10,122 nucleotides of DNA from DASXRU01 sp039933315. GTDB taxonomy: Bacteria > Acidobacteriota > Blastocatellia > Pyrinomonadales > Pyrinomonadaceae. Made by a program: the position numbers and the translations under genes. Position 1 is the stretch's first letter; the number at the start of each line of letters is the position of its first letter. The notes below the pieces were generated by a model, which was not told where the DNA came from, did not search any database, and saw only the letters and a list, made by a program, of their open reading frames with translations. The stretch is from NCBI GenBank assembly GCA_039933315.1, contig JBDTOI010000148.1, forward strand, positions 1-10,122, written 5' to 3'. This document shows positions 8,064 to 10,122 of the stretch, one piece after another.

Positions 8064-8165
8064 AAAGCCATGTCCTACCGGCGCAGAGTCCCCCAGCTAT
8101 CGTTAGCCGCTTCCTACGGAGTTTCCGCCCACAACCGGGGGCGCGGGGTCATGTCCGATTTGTGG

Positions 8166-8195
8166 AGTATAAGGGATTCATCGAATATCCCGCAA
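8166..8195 (-). promoter_or_regulatory. candidate hrcA operon promoter overlapped by a GGGAT-N9-ATCCC dyad
   Basis: On the minus strand TTGCGG (8190-8195) and TATACT (8166-8171) are separated by 18 bp; the -10 matches the sigma-70 consensus at 5 of 6 positions, the -35 at 3 of 6. The spacer contains GGGAT (8173-8177) and ATCCC (8187-8191) separated by 9 bp, with weaker outer GTAT/ATAC symmetry. A dyad with a 9-bp centre at this place could be an operator, possibly for HrcA. That link is inference; the leader to the hrcA ATG would be about 95 nt. Confidence 0.4.
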
Positions 8196-8422
8196 ATACA
8201 TGAGTTAAAAAGGCAAATCTGATTTTCCTGACTCTTCCGCGAGGTCATTGGGCGCCCCTCCACAGAGCAACAATCCGGTGCAAGTTACATCACAAATCAG
8301 ACTAAGCCGTTAACACTAATAGGCTTAGGCTCGGTCTTCGACTGCACCCAAACAGGCTGGGACTGTCTGATCCGCGTATGTATCCGGTTTTCAATAACTT
8401 ACGATGGCGACTTGCCGGGAGT

Positions 8423-8452
8423 TTGACGGCCCGAATAAACCCACCCTAAGAT
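8423..8452 (+). promoter_or_regulatory. candidate sigma-70 promoter for the SprT-like gene
   Basis: TTGACG (8423-8428, 5 of 6 to consensus) and TAAGAT (8447-8452, 4 of 6) are separated by 18 bp and end 30 bp before the ATG at 8483. The implied leader is about 24 nt and contains part of a GCCGA/TCGGC hairpin (8455-8470). This is a visual match only. Confidence 0.4.
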
Positions 8453-8482
8453 TGGCCGAACCCGGTCGGCTGTATCCCTTTT

Positions 8483-9214
8483 ATGCCCCAGTCAAAGAAC
8501 CATCTTCCTAAGGTCTTTAGCGACGCTTTCAAACAATTGAGCGGTAGCCAAGCCACGCCCGAGGTTGAGGTTAAGTTCTACCCGTACGCCGGCTTACGAC
8601 ACACGATTAGGATCCGTTCAGGTCGCGTTTACGTTCGGATTTCCGATGTTTTCAAGACGGCGCCGCCCGAAGTAATTCGGGCTCTGGCCTTTATACTGGT
8701 GGGCCGGCTGCTCTCCAGAAAAGCTCCCAGGATTTACGATCGCGTTTACCGCCAGTATGCTTTTACTCCCCAGGTATTGCGCGCGTCGGAGATCGCTCGC
8801 CGCCATAGGGGACGAAAGGTAATCTCTTCAGCACGCGGGCAATTCTACGATCTCGAAAAACTCTTTGCCCGGCTCAACCGGCGCTATTTCGAAGGGAGCG
8901 TCGAGAAACCGGTGCTTACCTGGTCACAACGGCGCACACGCAACATCCTCGGCCATCACGACCCGGTCCATGAGACGATTACGATCAGCAAGACTTTGGA
9001 TGCGGCGGACGTCCCCGAGTGGTTTGTAGAGTTCATTCTTTTCCACGAAATGCTTCATATTAAACATCCTGCACGCATCGTAAGGGGCCGTCGCCAATAC
9101 CACTCCCAGGCTTTTCGGGCCGACGAGCAGCGCTTCCACCGGTATCAACAGGCGCAGGATTGGCTGGACCAGGTGGTTCGACAACAGCATGTGCTCCGGG
9201 CTCGGGCTGCCTGA
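8483..9214 (+). CDS. SprT-like zinc metallopeptidase
   Basis: The protein has 243 residues. The N-terminal half (1-115) is basic with no clear motif. The second half matches the SprT-like domain: FYDLEKLFARLNRRYFEGSVEKPVLTW (121-147 region), GHHDPVHETITISKTLD, then VEFILFHEMLHIKHP containing the HExxH zinc motif H188-E189-M-L-H192. H207 in RQYHSQAF, with E215 nearby, is the likely third zinc ligand. E189 would be the catalytic base. There is no signal peptide or membrane segment, so it is probably cytoplasmic. No Cys-based zinc ribbon follows, unlike classical SprT. Eukaryotic relatives (Spartan) cleave DNA-protein crosslinks; the role of bacterial stand-alone members is not settled, so none is assigned. 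The ATG at 8483 is used because no other in-frame start is visible nearby; no Shine-Dalgarno sequence precedes it. The gene is followed by an intrinsic terminator. Confidence 0.85.
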   Translation: MPQSKNHLPKVFSDAFKQLSGSQATPEVEVKFYPYAGLRHTIRIRSGRVYVRISDVFKTAPPEVIRALAFILVGRLLSRKAPRIYDRVYRQYAFTPQVLRASEIARRHRGRKVISSARGQFYDLEKLFARLNRRYFEGSVEKPVLTWSQRRTRNILGHHDPVHETITISKTLDAADVPEWFVEFILFHEMLHIKHPARIVRGRRQYHSQAFRADEQRFHRYQQAQDWLDQVVRQQHVLRARAA

Positions 9215-9278
9215 AATATTTTCTGGAACTTTCGCTTAGTGCGAACGTTAAGACGATTGAGGTAGGTGGGCTCCTCCG

Positions 9279-9342
9279 AAGAGCGGGACGCGGAATGCGA
9301 GATTTCGATCGATCATTCCGTGGACCCGCTCTTTTGTTTTTG
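9279..9342 (+). terminator. intrinsic terminator after the SprT-like gene
   Basis: A bipartite stem is formed by AAGAGCGGG (9279-9287) with CCCGCTCTT (9325-9333) and, inside it, CGGAATG (9291-9297) with CATTCCG (9314-9320), separated by a small internal loop. The outer stem runs directly into a T-rich tract at 9332-9341 interrupted by one G. This is a textbook Rho-independent layout for plus-strand transcription, 64 bp after the SprT-like stop codon, and it isolates that gene from efp. Outer GGTAGGT (9261-9267) and ACCTACC (9365-9371) are also complementary. Confidence 0.85.
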
Positions 9343-9375
9343 TAACGAAGCAACGGATAATCCAACCTACCCTGC

Positions 9376-9405
9376 TGGACAAATGGTGCTGGGGCTGGCT
9401 AGACT
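9376..9405 (+). promoter_or_regulatory. candidate efp promoter
   Basis: TGGACA (9376-9381, 5 of 6) and TAGACT (9400-9405, 4 of 6) are spaced by 18 bp and lie just downstream of the intrinsic terminator, which means efp needs its own promoter. An alternative -10, GATAAT at 9356-9361, has only a weak -35 inside the T-tract. The leader would be about 83 nt. Confidence 0.35.
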
Positions 9406-9476
9406 ACGCGGTTTCCGGCCCGAGCCTTATGCTCGCCTGTCGGCAGCAGCTTTTGCAGAAGGCAGAATCATGATTC

Positions 9477-9481
9477 AGGAG
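9477..9481 (+). promoter_or_regulatory. efp Shine-Dalgarno AGGAG, long spacing
   Basis: AGGAG lies 13 nt before the efp ATG at 9495, longer than the usual 5-9 nt. It still supports this start, because the protein begins with the normal EF-P N-terminus and no other in-frame start fits better. Confidence 0.5.
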
Positions 9482-9494
9482 CTATCCTAACACT

Positions 9495-10058
9495 ATGGCA
9501 ATTCCGGCTACTCAGATTCGGCGCGGGATGGTAATCGTGTTTGAAGGCCAACCATGCAAGGTCATGGAGTTTCGCCATCACACGCCGGGTAACCTTCGCG
9601 CGATGGTGCAAACAAAGTTAAAAAACATTCGTACCGGTTCCTCTTTTGAACATCGGTTCCGTTCCGCTGATACCATTGAGCGGGCCTCTCTTGAGCAGCA
9701 TGAAATGGAGTACCTCTACTCTGACGGGTCCCACCATCATTTTATGAACACCGAGAATTACGAGCAAACCGGCTTGAGCGAAGAAGAGCTGGGTGACGCC
9801 GCTCAGTGGCTGACCCCGGGCCTAAAAATACAAGCCGAATTCTACGAAGGTGCTCCCATAGGCGTGGAATTACCCCCCTCGATGGAGTTGACTGTAACGC
9901 GGACTGAACCGACCATGAAGGGGGCCACCGTTTCCAACGTTAACAAACCAGCCACCCTGGAAAACGGAGCTACGGTTCTGGTTCCTCCTTTCGTAAACGA
10001 AGGGGACCGCATCCGGGTGGATCCATCTGAAGGTAGATACATTGAGCGGGCCAAGTGA
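9495..10058 (+). CDS. efp: translation elongation factor P
   Basis: This protein of 187 residues is full length for EF-P (E. coli 188). EF-P binds the ribosome between the P and E sites and promotes peptide bond formation at consecutive prolines. The N-terminal KOW-like domain (1-65) contains the tip loop HHTPGNLRAM; aligning it with E. coli KPGKGQAF puts Asn33 at the position of the modified Lys34, with Arg35 two residues later. TKLKNIRTG follows as in the family. Two OB domains come next, and the C-terminal one carries the EF-P signature NKPATLENGATVLVPPFVNEGD (151-172 region). It is monocistronic by context: an intrinsic terminator lies upstream and palindromic repeats begin 3 bp after its TGA. 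The size and C-terminal OB domain argue for EF-P proper; its tip also differs from the YeiP/EfpL form. Whether the Asn tip is modified is unknown. Confidence 0.97.
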   Translation: MAIPATQIRRGMVIVFEGQPCKVMEFRHHTPGNLRAMVQTKLKNIRTGSSFEHRFRSADTIERASLEQHEMEYLYSDGSHHHFMNTENYEQTGLSEEELGDAAQWLTPGLKIQAEFYEGAPIGVELPPSMELTVTRTEPTMKGATVSNVNKPATLENGATVLVPPFVNEGDRIRVDPSEGRYIERAK

Positions 10059-10060
10059 CA

Positions 10061-10083
10061 AGTGGCACAGACTTCAGTCTGTG
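10061..10083 (+). repeat. 23-nt palindromic REP-like repeat, copy 2
   Basis: Identical to copy 1 and starting 3 bp after the efp stop codon, with its AGTGG end facing the gene, as at dnaJ. The local stem GCACAGAC/GTCTGTGC extends to 8 bp (10065-10084) around a TTCA loop. No T-tract follows. Confidence 0.88.
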
Positions 10084-10099
10084 CTTCGGTAGAGACGTT

Positions 10100-10122
10100 C
10101 ACAGACTGAAGTCTGTGCCACT
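10100..10122 (-). repeat. 23-nt palindromic REP-like repeat, copy 3 (inverted)
   Basis: Exact reverse complement of copy 2, separated from it by a 16-nt spacer (10084-10099) and running to the window end. The pair forms an inverted arrangement like a bacterial interspersed mosaic element and could fold as one 23-bp stem instead of two small hairpins. The array may continue beyond the window. Confidence 0.88.

Larger units (their letters stand above)
8064..8482. other. divergent intergenic region between hrcA and the SprT-like gene
   Basis: This 419-bp gap holds no convincing gene. It contains a promoter and dyad candidate for hrcA (8166-8195), a promoter candidate for the SprT-like gene (8423-8452), a 7-bp inverted repeat CTAAGCC/GGCTTAG at 8302-8328 with a 13-nt loop, and a small GCCGA/TCGGC hairpin at 8455-8470. 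No TTAGCACTC-N9-GAGTGCTAA (CIRCE) or close variant was found on reading it. Confidence 0.6.

Noticed and set aside
8064..8482. Sigma-32-type heat-shock promoter upstream of hrcA
   Set aside because: A TTGAAA occurs on the minus strand near 8387-8392, but no CCCCAT-like -10 lies at a suitable distance.
9266..9490. 74-residue open frame just upstream of efp, including a tiny MIQELS frame at 9470-9490
   Set aside because: It spans the intrinsic terminator hairpin and looks non-coding. The 6-codon frame near the efp ribosome binding site could be a leader peptide, but nothing beyond position supports it.
10061..10122. CRISPR array or Rho-independent terminator
   Set aside because: Only two copies in opposite orientation with a 16-nt spacer, so not CRISPR; no T-tract follows either hairpin, so not a standard intrinsic terminator.
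1..10122. tRNA, rRNA, transposase, toxin-antitoxin or defence genes
   Set aside because: None was recognised on either strand; the coding space is filled by the seven genes listed.

Overview
The window looks like an ordinary chromosomal stretch of a free-living bacterium of moderate G+C (mid-fifties percent by eye). The combination of a sortilin/BNR-type Asp-box repeat protein, a secreted YARHG-repeat protein, an EF-P whose tip loop reads TPGNLR, and abundant short palindromes next to gene ends suggests Acidobacteriota, possibly Blastocatellia. This is an inference from gene style; there is no rRNA or other decisive marker.

Layout. Bases 3-1700 (+) hold the C-terminal part of a large Asp-box (VPS10/sortilin-like) protein whose 5' end lies outside the window. 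It converges, across a 143-bp hairpin-rich gap, on a minus-strand gene (1844-3013) for a secreted protein with four YARHG modules. The centre (3086-8063, minus) is a complete heat-shock chaperone operon in the order hrcA-grpE-dnaK-dnaJ. A 419-bp divergent intergenic region (8064-8482) separates hrcA from a plus-strand SprT-like zinc metallopeptidase gene (8483-9214). That gene ends at a convincing intrinsic terminator (9279-9342) and is followed by efp (9495-10058), encoding elongation factor P.

How the genes work together. HrcA would repress the operon. GrpE, DnaK and DnaJ form the Hsp70 refolding cycle: DnaJ delivers substrate and stimulates ATP hydrolysis, DnaK holds substrate, and GrpE exchanges nucleotide. 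EF-P relieves ribosome stalling at proline runs. The SprT-like protein and the YARHG protein have no clear functional tie to the chaperones.

The most interesting material is non-coding or at residue level. A 23-nt palindromic repeat occurs three times, identically: once overlapping the dnaJ stop codon and twice as an inverted pair just after efp. No CIRCE operator is visible upstream of hrcA; instead a GGGAT-N9-ATCCC dyad overlaps the best promoter candidate. A 12-bp inverted repeat lies between dnaK and dnaJ. The EF-P tip has Asn where Lys or Arg is normally modified. I see no defence system, mobile-element gene, CRISPR array, tRNA or rRNA, and no evidence for a wholly new multi-gene system.
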